From Allodiplogaster sudhausi (Eukaryota > Nematoda > Chromadorea > Rhabditida > Diplogasteridae), in NCBI GenBank assembly GCA_945643635.1, contig CALZFC010000009.1, positions 277,501 to 341,500 of the forward strand: DNA of 64,000 nt, read 5' to 3'. The notes beneath the pieces were generated by a model. That model worked only from the letters and a program-made list of their open reading frames with translations, ran no database searches and was not told the origin of the DNA. The translations under genes were made by a program, and so were the position numbers. This document shows, one piece after another, positions 25,901-38,935 of the stretch (its first letter is position 1; each line of letters begins with the position of its first letter).

Positions 25901-26592
25901 TTTGTCCTTGACGCGAAGAGTATTAAAACGAATGAGTATGGCCACGTGACAAGTTAGAGAGCATGGAGAGGAAGCCGGGACATTCTCGGCTCCTGCAGAG
26001 CTGCAGCAAGCATGAATCTATCGCTTTGTCTTTGCAGGCTACGGCGACTACGTACCCGTCACCGTCCGTGAGTGTGAAACCTCTCTCTCGTACGATCTCT
26101 AGCGCAGCAAAGTGGCCAAAAACAAATTGGACATCAAAATATTTTGCTCCAAGATTTTTGGCGAGAATTGCACAAAGAATGAAGAAGATAGTGAATAGAA
26201 GAGAGAGCGAGAGCAGATCAGAGAGAAAGAGACAGTAGACCAGAGGGAGAGAGAGATAGAGTAGATCAGAGAGAGAGAGAGTAGATCAAAAGAGGGAGAT
26301 CAGGGAGAGAGAAAAATTAGATCATGTTTAGCTGGGAAATTGATCGCAAGCGGGGCGATTATAAGCGGCGTCCTCGTACTCGCTCTTCCCATCACTATTA
26401 TTGTTGACAACTTCATGAAAGTGTCTGGAAAGTCAGTTCACACGATACGATAACTTTATTCTCTTATTTTTCTCAGAAAACATTGACATTACAGAAAACT
26501 CACCAAGTTTCACAGAAATGAAATGTATGTACATATGAATACATTGATATTCGCATTCTCAAATGTGTGCTATTTTCAGCCGAAATGGATGA
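20916..26592 (+). CDS. Voltage-gated potassium channel alpha subunit (Kv, non-Shaker type)
   Basis: Twelve exons: 20916-21186, 21408-21562, 22021-22203, 23599-23832, 24016-24067, 24887-25120, 25271-25407, 25516-25616, 25733-25758, 26038-26067, 26332-26431, 26580-26592, giving about 511 residues. Order: a Gly/Ala/Gln-rich N-terminus (~90 aa); a T1/BTB assembly domain with NIGG and an exact HX5CX20CC zinc motif, which marks non-Shaker Kv channels; S1; S2-S3 ([21 protein letters not shown]); S4 with Arg/Lys every third residue ([18 protein letters not shown]); S5; pore with TTVGYGDY; S6 ([13 protein letters not shown]). The product should tetramerise in the plasma membrane and pass K+ on depolarisation. 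Oddities: a GC donor after exon 4, micro-exons 9 and 10, PIT in place of PXP in S6, and a very short C-tail whose last splice is uncertain (other phases end at about 26607-26623). Exon 3 may instead end at 22199. An acceptor, TTTGTTGCAG, sits at 20884, about 30 bases before the ATG, and could serve a 5' UTR intron or trans-splicing. Subfamily is not resolved. Confidence 0.93.
25770..26315. repeat. GA tracts within the K+ channel gene
   Basis: GA repeats at 25770-25875 fill the start of the intron between micro-exons 9 and 10, and GA repeats at 26190-26315 fill the next intron (with GTAGATCAGAGAGA units). They flank the 30-base exon that completes the selectivity filter. Confidence 0.93.
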
Positions 26593-27179
26593 ATTTCAAA
26601 AGGTGACAGACATCTCCCGATAGGCAGTTGAAGCATTTTACCGATTTTACTGATAGAGATAACACAGTGCACATGAAAGCCGATTTGAGAGTGCCGAGTT
26701 TTCCACACACACACCGAAACTAACTCGACGTCTCCTTTTACTCGTTATCCGACTACCTCAGATTTCCTTGAAATCGAGATTGCGTGTGAAGCAGAGAGCT
26801 TAGAGCAGTGTACATAGCCATCCAAATTTCCATCGCAATTTGGGACGGGCCCATTCATTCGCGGACAGCCTCCTTCTCATCCTCCTTTTCAGCATCAGCG
26901 AAGAATAGAGCGAGATTCTATCGAGGCAGCTTCATATCTCTCTCCCTCCCAACCACACAAAAGTGCGTAGACGGTAACAACGAGCAGTGCGCTATTGCTG
27001 TCCCGTTCTCTGTCTCTCTCAATTTCCTCTCCGTCTTTTCCTCTCTTTCTGTTTGATATCTCTCTCTCTCTTCTCCCTGTCAGTCTTTCGTCCTTTTCTC
27101 TTTCTCTCTTTCTGCTATTGCTGTCCCGTTCTCTGTCTCTCTCAATTTCCTCTCCGTCTTTTCCTCTCTTTCTGTTTGA

Positions 27180-27213
<34 letters not shown>

Positions 27214-28223
27214 AGTCTTTCGTCCTTTTCTCTTTCTCTCTTTCTATCTCCTCATGTCTCACCATCTCTCTCTCTTTCTCTTTCCCGTCACCGCTACGTG
27301 CTGTCTCCTCATTTCGCTCGCACGATTTTTTTTGGCAAAAATTTATATTTTTCGCACTCGGCAGTCCCGTCCCACGTTCTCCATAACACAACAACTCCCC
27401 ATGTCTCGTTCGTTGCCCATGCATAGGTAGAAAGGCACATAAGAAGGCGTGAGTGGTGCGAATGAGTTGCTGTAAAAAGCCTTCGAGGAGACGATTCGGT
27501 ATGGCCGTCGCCGTTAAGAAGATGGCTGCAGGTTGTCCCCGTCTCCTCCTCCCCTTTCCATGTACTCTGCTTTCTTTCTGTACATGCATATGTACATACA
27601 CCATCCACTGTCAATCGTGTGTTTGCAACATCATCAATGGTTTCAAGTACATATAGTCAGAGCTCCCAAACACGCCTACCCCTCGCTTTCTTTCGCCGTG
27701 TTCATAATGACGGTGTTGGCTGAATAATAACACAAGGAGAATGCCTGGGCTAGAGGTGTATAATACGGTGAAAGATTTGTTTTGGCATGTGATTCTGACT
27801 AGTGGAGAAGCTGAGTTTTTCTCCATCTTTCTCTCTCTATTTCACGGCACGGTTCCGTCCTTCCTTCCTCTTTTCTTTTTCATTTCATTTCATTGGGCTT
27901 TCGCCTCACATCCGCCACACACCTGGTGCACGGCCGAGATGAGATTTGTTTGTGTGTGGAGACAAAGGGAGAATCCCCGGGCTAATTAATTAGGCGGCTA
28001 ATTAGCCTTCTTAATTAATTAAGTTTTGCAGTGTCAATGCCAACAACTTCTTCTCAAGCGCCGCTCGAGAGAAGGCGCGTCGGAGCAACGAAAACCTCAA
28101 CCATTAAGTCGGCACTCGGATCGTTCGCCCCCTCTCAAGTCCTCTCTCTCTTCCTTTTTTTGTAGAAGGCCTGAATCGTTCGTTTTCTATCACCACTCCC
28201 CTCCCCCTCCATATTACCCTCAT

Positions 28224-28274
<51 letters not shown>

Positions 28275-30092
28275 TTCTCCCACTGTCAGCACTCTCATTC
28301 TCACTTCTCCACAAATTTTTTTTTAATTTCTAATGTTCTTCGCTGTTGAACAGTGTTTTTTTTTATATTCTGCCGTCTTTACCTTACTTCTTCTGCAATC
28401 TCTCTGAATGGGCCAGTCTTCCTTGGGTACTCTCTTCTTTGTGTAACTGTCTCATTCTCTTTGAATTATCGCTCGTTGTATGTTCTTCAAAAAAGAAACA
28501 AATCGCCGGTTATTCTCCCCGGTTGCTTCATTTTATGGATCAACATGCTGCTGTAGTTCTTCTCCTCGGTGTTTGTAGTTGTTCTATAGCAATCGATAAT
28601 TAATTGCACATCATTAAACAACAACAATCGAGCCACGCACGTATCGTCTCTGCACATTGATTTATGTGTACATAAATTTATTTTTCTTTAAACATTTTCC
28701 CGGTTGCTTTGGCTACGATAAAAGGTTTCATGTCTCAAGGGGCAAGGCTATTTTTCGATACAAGAGGAACCCGCAGTTCAATTGAAAAAGATTTCGAGCG
28801 TTTCGATATTTGTGCACGGAGAACGTTCATATATTTTTTTCCTTTTGTGTTTAAATGATAATAAAGAATTAAACTAAAATAAATTATCTCTTGTATTCGT
28901 TATACGATTCATGTATGAAGACACCTCACGGGAAACTTGAACGTAACTTTATTCGCACCGGTACAAGTGCCGATGGGCGGATAGATAGAGATTGGAGAGC
29001 GGAAAAGAAAGCAGTAAAAAAAAAACGAACGGAACTTGGAGGAGGAAGCCATGGGATTTTGACGCCTGCGCAATCACCTCTTATCTTGTTAAGAATTAAA
29101 CGAAACCCTTTTGTGAACATGTTGTGCGCTAAATGTCTCAGCCTATTTGGAATTGTCCGTGTTGATGATACTGAGAGAAAATATAGATGAGATGGAACGG
29201 ATAGAGCACAATGGCGAGTAGGAGAAGAAAAGAGAGAGCAAACTAGAGGACTCGCACCATACTACATACAAAAAAATATATATGTATGGTGTATGTAAGT
29301 TACAGGAAAGTCGCTGATAAGTATGTTCGGTATATTAGTCATGTGCTCGCTAGCAAATAGAATGTTCATGTTCTAGAGGAGAAATATATCGAATATACAT
29401 TATGGAAGTCATGATGAGTACACACACAATTTTACCTAAATAGGAAACCGTTTTCGTTCGGGGGGCAGGAGGTCACTGAGCCACGATTTGTCGTTTTCGT
29501 GGAAGGAGAGTGTGAGAAGGAGAGGGGGAGAGGAAATTAAAACAATCGACGCTAGCCAGTCTGCATGGAAAGCACAAATGTCTTGCACTTGCTCTGTGAA
29601 AGAAGCTGGCAGGCAACTCTTTGCTCACAATCAGCCGAGAGTTGAGAGTTGGTCTAATTGAGGAAGTGTTAAGCGAGAAGCGAGAAGAGAGCTGCCAGCC
29701 ACTGGAAGGGAGGAAGGGTGAAGAAAACTGGAACGCACTTGGCGCCGGCCACAACAATTCGAGCACCGGCAGTTCGAGATGGAGGGGGGGGGATGGTGGT
29801 GGAGAGGAGTCCTCACAGGACGGCAGGGACTGGGAGAGGGTGAATGTATCTCATTCATTCATTCGGAAGGGGAGAGAGCGAGAGATATAGAGGGAGAGAG
29901 CGAAAGATAGAGAATGAGAGAGCGAGAGAAAGAGAGAGTGGAAAGATTTGGCTGCTAACGACGACGACGACGATGTGTACAAGATCATGATTGCATGACC
30001 ACGAGGCAGGAGAGAGAGAGGGAGAGAGGGGCAGAGAAAGAGAGAGGGAACTAGAGAAGCTTGTGCCTAGAATCGCGACTCGTCTCCATGTG
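26593..30092. other. Intergenic region between convergent genes
   Basis: This lies between the 3' ends of the K+ channel (+) and the aminotransferase (-). It contains AT-rich spacer, a 123-base tandem duplication (26991-27245), a (CT)n tract at 28224-28270 and GA-rich DNA at 29870-30050. No exon could be supported. The open frames near 27453 and 29621 lack convincing splice context and resemble no known domain. Confidence 0.55.
26991..27245. repeat. Tandem duplication, 123-base unit
   Basis: The block starting GCTATTGCTGTCCCG at 26991-27113 is repeated at 27114-27245. The copies appear identical except that the second has a longer CT run in its middle. The unit is CT-rich but has unique sequence at both ends, so this is a true segmental duplication rather than simple slippage. 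Confidence 0.9.
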
Positions 30093-30457
30093 TTAGCATT
30101 CGACCGTCCAGCCCGGTCGGTCTATTCGGCCGTACTGAAATTAGGCAAATAAGTTAATTAGGTAATAAATGAATTAAGAGAATAGCTTGTAGCTCACTTA
30201 CTACATAGTTCATTATTTGTTACAATTTGTAATTACCGAATAAGTGTGTTCGATAATTTTAGAGTCGACAAACAAAAAGAAAATTTAATCACCGTCAGTC
30301 TTTGATCTTACACTTTGATGGCAAGAACTCTGACGTATGTACACTTTGGCCAATTTCCTCTCTCATTTCAGCCTATCGCTACTTTTTGTATTTTGTATGT
30401 GCGATGTTGGGTAGAGTGACGTCATGCGATCAGAGATAATTGAGATATCAGAGAAGA

Positions 30458-30505
<48 letters not shown>

Positions 30506-31457
30506 CAAATACCTGGATGTCGTTAATGTGATCGTAGAGTCGCTGCATGAGTGCAGCCTTGCTCTCCATGGTGGGAATGATGAGTTCCTCGTACGAGTTG
30601 GTCGCGCGGTCGTGGTGCAGAATGCGACCGACGGGCGACACGACGCACGCTGTTCCGGAGCCGAACATTTGAAGCAACTGTGAAAGAGAGAAATTAGCTG
30701 CTGGACAATTTAAAATATGTATTTTTTCATATATTTTTTTCCTTCTTATACAATCTACTTCAGTAATCATGGAATCATGTACAGCTAACTGGTATATCTG
30801 GAAACGTTTCAAGTAAAAGGCAAGAAGACAATACAAACCCGCTTCTCCTTGAGGGAACGCTTGATCTCGGCCATGGAGACGAAACGTTCGGTGACCTTGA
30901 ACTCGTTGTAGTCTCGGCACAGCTCGAGGAGCGAGTCGCGAGTGACGCCCGGCAGGATCAGGCCGGCCTCGAGGGGAGGCGTCACGAGCTCGAGCTCTAT
31001 AATTAATTAAATAAATATTTGCTTCTTTATTATTACTGTCTTCAAACTAATAGTCCATCTTTATAATCTTTCTTTTTCCTACTAAATTTTTTTTTCTTCT
31101 ATTTTCTCGTACATATTTACGACACAATCTTAATCAGATTAGCCATATTGGGAGGTGTGCGGACAAAAACAAGATGGGTACGATGTTTACATGAGAAGAA
31201 GAGGGTGGCGGAGGTAATCCAGCAGACTTTCGAATACGATCCATGAAACTGTTATTCTCTCACGGTCCCTAGCTGCTCTTCTTTCATGTTTTTTTTTCGC
31301 CGCCCTGGACAGTGTCATTGCATATCCATGCTGCCTCATGTCGATTCGGCCAATTCAAGTTCGCCCACTCTTTCATCCAGCCACATTCATATTCCTATCT
31401 TAACTGTCTCTCTCTCCCTCTCTGTCTCTATTTCATTCCTCTCTCTCTCCCCTCCCA

Positions 31458-31488
<31 letters not shown>

Positions 31489-33700
31489 TTCATTTGTCAA
31501 CCACGTCTCCCATCCAACTTATCAGCGAGCACAGTGAGCAAGCACATTCAAGTAGTCGCCACGTGGCCGTGTAATCTCTTAACATTCCAGCACTTTCTCT
31601 GCTCAACTGCCTTCTTCATCTTATCTCTCCCTTTTCTTACTCTCTTCCTCAATTCTTTCAATTCTCCCTTTTCGCTTTTCCCTGTTATTCATCGCATAGC
31701 AATCACTCTTTCTGGTATATCTCGCTTTGTTTCCTTGGCTCTCTGCTCCTTGGCTGCTATCTCAATTCCGCCACCGATACACGCCAGTTTCTCCGGAGAG
31801 AGACGCCACGTGACTCAGGAGATGTCGTCATCCCGGTTGAGATCAAACATTCAAAAGATTCAAAGCCACCCCCCCCCCCCATCCATCCCGTCGTGGACAG
31901 CGAGCAACAGTGTAAAATGTGGATGGATGGAGGAAGGCAAAAACAGAAGAAGGAGAGGAATGTTGAGCACTGATAAAAAAAATGTATAGCTTATGATGGA
32001 ACGGCCCTCTTGCACAAGTTGCGAAAGGCTGTCATTCTAAGCGAGCACAACAACGCCTAACGGTTGCAGAGCTAATTCTCTTGAACGTACTTTTAATGAT
32101 CTCTGCAACAGTCGTTTAGCTGTCTCTGTCTCTTTCTCTTCTCTCTTTCTCTTCTCTCTCTCTCTGTCTCTTTCAAGTCCCTTCCCGTGCTTCAATCTCA
32201 CAGAGGCGCCACGTGGCTTTTGCTCGCCAGGCTCGTTTGAAAATGGGCAGTTGTTTGTATGAAAGAAACTGGGAAAAATAGAGAAGCTCTGATTGAGGGG
32301 AAACAGAACGGGAAAAGAAGGAGAGTTGATATAAATTGGAGCAGGACGGGAGCAGCGAGACCTAGACGCTTCTTGTCTCCACGTGGAGGGAGAAGGGGAG
32401 AGAGAGGAAGCACAAACAAGTGGCCTCTTCAGTGGAGAGTGACAGATCGTTTTAAACTACTCATTCATCCTATCATTGAGAGAAGTGAAGCAGTGTTCAA
32501 GATAGGTTACGGTAGAATGGACATGAGTGGGTTACGGTTGATTATGGACTCGGTAAACTGACCGTTATCTTCGTTCTTCCACAAGATGAAGATGTTCATG
32601 GTGCCGACCTCGGTGATCATCTCGTCTGGCCCCGAGAGCCACAACACCTGCTGGCAGCCCTTCTCAGCAGCCGCCTTTGCGACGCCAATGGTCGGCGCGT
32701 AGTTGCTGCACAAAGAAAGAGGAGAAAATTACTTTGTTGGAATAATTTAAAAACCTTTTTTAAACACTCTATTAGATCACTCAAGTACATATTAGATGGC
32801 CGACGCTCAACTATTGAGTGACCAAATCGAATGCAAAACGCAAAACGCACCAGCCCATCTTGTACGCGCCGACACCGCCAGGGAAGGCGCGAATGTACTC
32901 CGAGTCGGCGAGCAGCGACACGGGCTTGAAGCCGGTCGAGTAGTACTGCCCGACAGGGCCCGTCACCACGAACAGCTTCGCTTGGCGCGGCGTCCCGACG
33001 CCGAGGGTTGGCTGAAGACGACGAAGATACAATTATGAATATTATTTACAAATATTATTCATTTCTTATAATCGCGCAAATATTATAGAGGGAGAAAAGT
33101 CTATTACAATGTTCTTTGTTAATTTTTTTACCTCTAGGCATGAGTTAGGAAAGAATAGTAGTACTATTAAGCTCATACTACGGCTGGTACTAAGGTTAGT
33201 ACTAAAGCTACATATTACTAAGTCTAGTACTAATTGTGAGGTCCGTACGTCGGTAGCGATGAGAGTGGGACGAATGTAGAGGGAGGACGTGTCAGAGGAG
33301 GGCACCCACTCAGCGTCGATGTGCACCTGCTGGCGAATCATCTCGATCAGTTCGTTCGCTTCGAATGTCTGCAAAAAAGTATTCTTCTTTATTGTTATTC
33401 ACAATTGTCGTCATCATAGTCTCAACATTTTTTTTCTTCATCTTAACCTCCTCCATTTTGTTCACCCACTTTCATTTCTGATTGTCTTGAGAATTAGATG
33501 AAAAAGCAATTTAAGATTAGAGAGAGATTCAATTTAGATAATGCCCTCTCTGATGACGTCACTAGTGCTGTTCATACGGTAACGAGCAAAAACGAACGAT
33601 CACCCCCCCCCCTAGAGAATTCGAACCCCTCCTTATTTCGGTGTCTCAGGCAATTACCGAGATAAGACGAGAGAAAAAGAGAGAGTGAGAGAGAAAGAGA

Positions 33701-33741
<41 letters not shown>

Positions 33742-34164
33742 AGGAGAGAGAGAGAGAATAGAAAAGAGAAAAGAAAGGTCAGAAAGGCAGTCTAGAACAC
33801 GCGAGGCGAAATTGCTCGAGAAGACACTGGCAGCGGCTGAAGTTGCTGCTGCCATGCTCTCCTAGCTACAGAAAATTGGCACTGCCCCCTCAGAAGGCAA
33901 TTCCTTCCGGCTCTTCTCCAAACTCCTAGAGAACTCCTCCGTGGAAGAAAAAGAAGAAACCAAAAATTGACTACTCTTCCCTTTGGCGAAGGAGAAGCTT
34001 TGGCGCTTTTATAACCACAAAATTTTAGATTTAATAGTCAGCATGGCAGGGAATGTTGAAGGAAGAGAAGTAGAGATGCGAGAAAGAGAGGGGGAAGAGA
34101 TGAGAGAGAGAGAGGGGAGGAAGAGGTGTGTGTGTGAGAGAGAGAAAGAGGGGAGGCAGAGATT

Positions 34165-34197
<33 letters not shown>

Positions 34198-34742
34198 GAA
34201 GAAGAAACGAACTGGGAGTGCGGCGCGGCTTGCGGTGCGTATCATGCGCTGCATGTTCATCTCAGGACGGAAGAGTCGGATGCGGTTGTCGATTCCTCTG
34301 TACGCCTTCATGCCTTCGAAGAGCTCAATCGCGTAGTGAAGCACCTGAAATATATTAATTTAAACAGTTCATATTTTTATCTATCGTGTTTATGAAATTA
34401 TTTTTATATCTATCGTGTTTACAAAATAAAGCATTGCTCGTTGTAAAGTAGACGAAGAATGATGCAATCTATTTGTCCCATCAATTGATAACTCACTGTT
34501 TGTTACCATTCAGTTGTTTTGAGCACATTCGGGCACTTGAATGTGTCATTAATGTGCTTATCATCATTGTTAGCAAGAAAGACGAAAGCAGCCACGTGCT
34601 GCGATCAAAAGTCACTGTCCTCCTTCAACATCTTCTTCTCTCACACTCTCCTTCTCTTTCTTTATCTCTCGCTCTCGCTTCGCCCCATTTTCTCACGCTC
34701 TTCTTTTCTCTCGCACTCTGCTTGCTATCCTCCCTCCTCCAG

Positions 34743-34782
<40 letters not shown>

Positions 34783-35202
34783 CTCTCACTTTCTCTCTCT
34801 CTCCCTCTTTCTCTCTCTCTCACTCTCTCTCACTTTCTCTCCATCTCGCAGCCCTCTAAGGGACTGAACGGACAAACACACTGATGATAGCTCTCACCCA
34901 ATCTTTTTCTCGGAAACGAGTTATCCATTCAAGGAGAAGTGGGAGATAGCAGTGCTATCAGTACGCATCAGGCAGAGGACATAAATAGTTCTCTCCCACC
35001 CTTCGTCTCTATCTTTCACTTCTCTTCGCTCTTCTTTTAGCCCAACCTATATGTTCGCTAAAGTCATGATGAAACCTGTTGTTAGGCGACTCAGAATAGT
35101 CGTGTTTAAGACAACAGCAGAAGCTAATGAGTTGCAAGGTGCATTTGTTAGACACCTAAATGGGCCTTCTGACTAACTGATAGGGAAGGTATGACGAATG
35201 GC

Positions 35203-35244
<42 letters not shown>

Positions 35245-36265
35245 CAGAAAGATAGATAGAGAGAGAGAGTAATGGAGAGAGCGAGAGAGAGAGTAATGGA
35301 GAGAGCGAGAGAGAGAGAGCAAGAAAGAGAGATAGAGCTAGAGAGAGTAATGAAGAGAGCGAGAGAGAGGGATGAACCTTGGCGCCAGGATGAATCTTGA
35401 GTGGGCGCAGCTTGTGGAGATGGGCGCGTCGCCAGCCCTCCTCGTCGTTCCAGTCAATGTTGATCATGTGGTCGGCGTAAAAGTGGCCAAACTTGAGCTC
35501 GGTGCCCGGCGCGGGCTTTGCGAGCTTCTCGTGTTCGAGGCAACGCTCGGCCACCATTTCGGAAGCCTGAAAAAAAAATAATTCGTATTTCAGACAGCAA
35601 ACAAAATCCAAATATAACTGTTTTTATTCTAAATAATATATAATGTCTCCTTTTTTGCGGGTCTGAGCTTGTCCACAATACCAAAAAAAAAACCCGTTTC
35701 ACCGGTTTTCTTTCTGTTATCTTGAACTTCTTCACTACTTGTACTTCTATTTTTATCAACCATGCTCAAAAGCATATGAACTCATCAGATCGGCATATTA
35801 TATCCCGTCTGTCTAATTTCGCCATCGCCCTCCACCAACTTAATTCATCATCATTCTTGTACAAGACGACAAGGCGGCGTGGTCGAGATTCTTTCTCGCC
35901 TCCCCGACAGTGAATCAGCACATCATAACCATGATGATCATCGCTTGGTAGTTTCCCATATGCGGCGACATTATGCTTCTTTTTCTGTGTCTCGTCTTGA
36001 TGTCTCGGTCGGCGTCATGGAAGGATATAAAGAGTGTTGTAGATGATAAATTAATGTGTCTATGTCTGTGTTTGTGTTCAGAGAGGGGGAGGCAGAGCTG
36101 GGAAGGAGAAGGGGAAAAGGGCAGCGGCGGCAGGGGAAGGAGGAATGTGCTCCTGTTCTAAGCAAATCTGTGCGACTGATCGTCGTGTATTGCATCAGGC
36201 TGAGACATGAGAGGGACAGGGGACGAGAGCCAGAGAGAGGGAGCGAGCGAGATAGAGAAGGAAAG

Positions 36266-36310
<45 letters not shown>

Positions 36311-36676
36311 GAAGAAGAACGATGATCTCTGATCATCACTACCCAAGCTTCCATCAAAGCGTGAGCATCTTCTTCTCTTCAGAAGAAAGGAGCTGGCACA
36401 AAAGTCAAGAACCCAACGCCATGGTTTAGGAGGTGAAGAGGGCAAAAAAGAGCGGGGGAGATGGCTCGCGAAGAGTACAACCAAGTGAGCCAGCCAGGCA
36501 GAGTGTATACCTGGGACATGGGGCAGCGAGAGAGTAAGGGAAAAGGAGAGGAACAGAAAGAGCAAGCGTGTCGCGGCAATGATCTGCCAAGAGTAGCTCC
36601 TGTATATTCGTGCTAGGTCGGGAGAAATAGATGGAAAAGGTCGAGAAGATGAAGAGAGAAAGTGAGAGAAATGGAC

Positions 36677-36727
<51 letters not shown>

Positions 36728-37932
36728 AAGAGAGAGAAATGGACAGAGTGAGAGAGAGCGAGATGATAATGATGAAATACATAGATCGCCTTTGTGATGA
36801 GCCGAGTGCATTAGGATGCCTTATCCAATCTCGTTCATTCTCACGCTGGCCAGGGGTGACATATCAAGAGATATTCCCGTGCTCGATCCATGTATACGGA
36901 GAGAGTGCCTTCCTTGGCTCTGATTGGGCTGAGCCTAGGTCGTGCATTCTTCTTCTCCTTTGAGCACACAACTTGATCTGCATTAGATAAGGAGACCATC
37001 CTCATGGATCGACCGATCCTTTCTATCCATTTGTCATGGCAGTTATTCTCTCCCTCTCTCTCTCTCTCTCTCTCCTCTCCTTCTCCCCTTTTTTCTCTCT
37101 CATATCTCTCTGTAGCTCTCTCTCTCCTCTCTCATCTCCACCCACTCTTTATTCCTAGTGTGTTCCATATCGAAAATGTTACATCACACCTATCTCCATT
37201 TCCGTACCTATCATATCAACCTCCCTGATTGTCACACGGCGTGGACGAACACTGTGCGCATAGCGAAGGCGGGAAAGGAGAGGAGAAATGGGGAGGAGCA
37301 GAGGGGGGAGGCGGAAGCTTCTTCTGCCCCTGTTGTTAGGACCGCCAGAAAAGCATGGAAAAGGAGGAATGGCGCGATAAGAGAACTTGTGTGTGTGCCC
37401 TAACAGAGAATATGGGCCGATCGGACCATGTAATCAAGCAGCCACCTTCCTGTAGTGAGCACAAGGCAAAGGCAAGGAAGCAGAGGCCATGGGTGCCTTA
37501 TCAGCTTCTCGTACTTTTAAAGAGGAAACACGTCAGACGCCTGGCTTCTGTATACACGTGGCCAACGTTGAAAATATCATCCAGCAGAAAAAAATCGAAG
37601 ATCTTACTATTTCCTATGATAATTGCTACTATCGACCTTGTTCTTGTTAAACCATAATTAATTAGTAGAATAGTATTATTAATTAATTCGACTAGTCTTA
37701 ATTAAGTCTTAATTATTCATTTATTAGTCTTAAAAAATGAAATAAATTCGAGACTGACATAGAAAGTAGCCTTGCGATGCTGACGCGGCGTCGAGAGGGG
37801 CGTCGAGGAGGGAGCGGCGGCCGCGGCCGGCTGCTGCTCGGCCGCCACTAAGGGCGCCTGCTGCTCGGCAGCACGCGCCGCCGAGGCGAGCAGACGAATC
37901 GACGACTGCACGACAGAGAGATTCTTTGTCAT
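30093..37932 (-). CDS. bcat-1: Branched-chain-amino-acid aminotransferase, mitochondrial
   Basis: Nine exons, listed 5' to 3' on the minus strand: 37932-37759, 35566-35378, 34344-34213, 33368-33249, 33011-32851, 32705-32563, 30996-30839, 30677-30513, 30134-30093; about 427 residues. It is a PLP enzyme that transaminates Leu, Ile and Val with 2-oxoglutarate. The first ~50 residues ([20 protein letters not shown], then Ala/Pro/Gln-rich) look like a mitochondrial presequence. Family motifs in order: [39 protein letters not shown], the PLP-lysine region [49 protein letters not shown], and the C-terminus [13 protein letters not shown]. All junction phases agree. Length is typical for the family. 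The vertebrate CXXC redox motif appears as CVVS. Several introns are filled with GA/CT repeats starting right after the donor (35205-35370, 34065-34200, 30455-30500). The symbol follows the C. elegans orthologue by family recognition only. Confidence 0.95.
33665..34200. repeat. GA tracts in an aminotransferase intron
   Basis: Two GA-rich blocks, 33665-33770 and 34065-34200. The second ends about 13 bases from the donor of the exon at 34213. Confidence 0.93.
35205..35370. repeat. GA minisatellite in an aminotransferase intron
   Basis: Pure GA at 35205-35242, then repeats of GAGAGTAATGGAGAGAGC (about three copies). It starts within 10 bases of the donor of the exon ending at 35378. Confidence 0.92.
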
Positions 37933-38574
37933 TACCAGAGAGAGGAGAGAGCTGGCGAGTGGTCGGGTGCAGAGAGCAGAGAGAGGAGAGAGCGGAGAAG
38001 GACGTGAGGAAGAGAACGAGTGGAGAGCGCTTTCTGAAAAGTACTATGTCGAGTAGCTATAGTTAAAACTGACATCAACACAATATATTACATCATAAAA
38101 CGTGACACATTTGCGATAGTTGTTCAAGCAGAAAAAAAAATTGTTTGAAGAAAATTGGAAAAAGTCCTGAAAGCATGTTTTCTAATACTAATTAGGAAAG
38201 ATGTTCTTTTAGGAAAGATGTGCTTTGAATAATGTCTTAAATAGAAATAGATAGAAGAGCAGCACTGCGGCTGACTCCGATTGAATGCGCGCTCTCATAG
38301 AGAGTGAGAATGAGGACGAATTGGTGGGAAGGGGGCGGAGTTAGCAGCTCATCAGTGGGGAAGTAGAAGAAGGGGGGGGGGAGGAGGAGTGGAGAGGCTA
38401 GGTGCTAGCTGATGAGCGAACAGTGGGAGAGAGAGAGAAAGAGAGAAAAAGAAAGGGAAAAAAAGAGAGAGAGAGAACAGTTAAGATGTCATCACCCGCC
38501 GAACTCTTCTATATAGCAAGCACACTAGTAATCTGATGCAAATCTGATGTTCTATTTGGTGAACGAGGGGGGAG

Positions 38575-38611
<37 letters not shown>

Positions 38612-38903
38612 TGAAAGAGAGATCGAGAGAGAGGCGCTAATAAACATTGAGTTTGTCACGTTTCTTACAGCCAATCATGCAGTATGGAGATGTGATCAGG
38701 ATGGATTGGCACATGCTTGTTGAACGGAGGGAATGAAGATGAAGGACCGATCACGAAGACTAATGCCCTCTCGAATGAGTGGAGCACATGCCCAGGCTAG
38801 GAGAGGGAGGCGGAGTGGTAAAAGCCACGCCCATCTCAGATCACCGACCGACTCTTCGGCGGCAGCAGGCAACGCCACTCGGGCTTCATCGTTTGGTTTT
38901 TAG

Positions 38904-38907
<4 letters not shown>

Positions 38908-38935
<28 letters not shown>

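Noticed and set aside
27453..27656. Open frame starting MVRMSCCKKPSRR
   Set aside because: Cys-rich but runs into CT- and AT-rich non-coding sequence; no acceptor or donor in phase.
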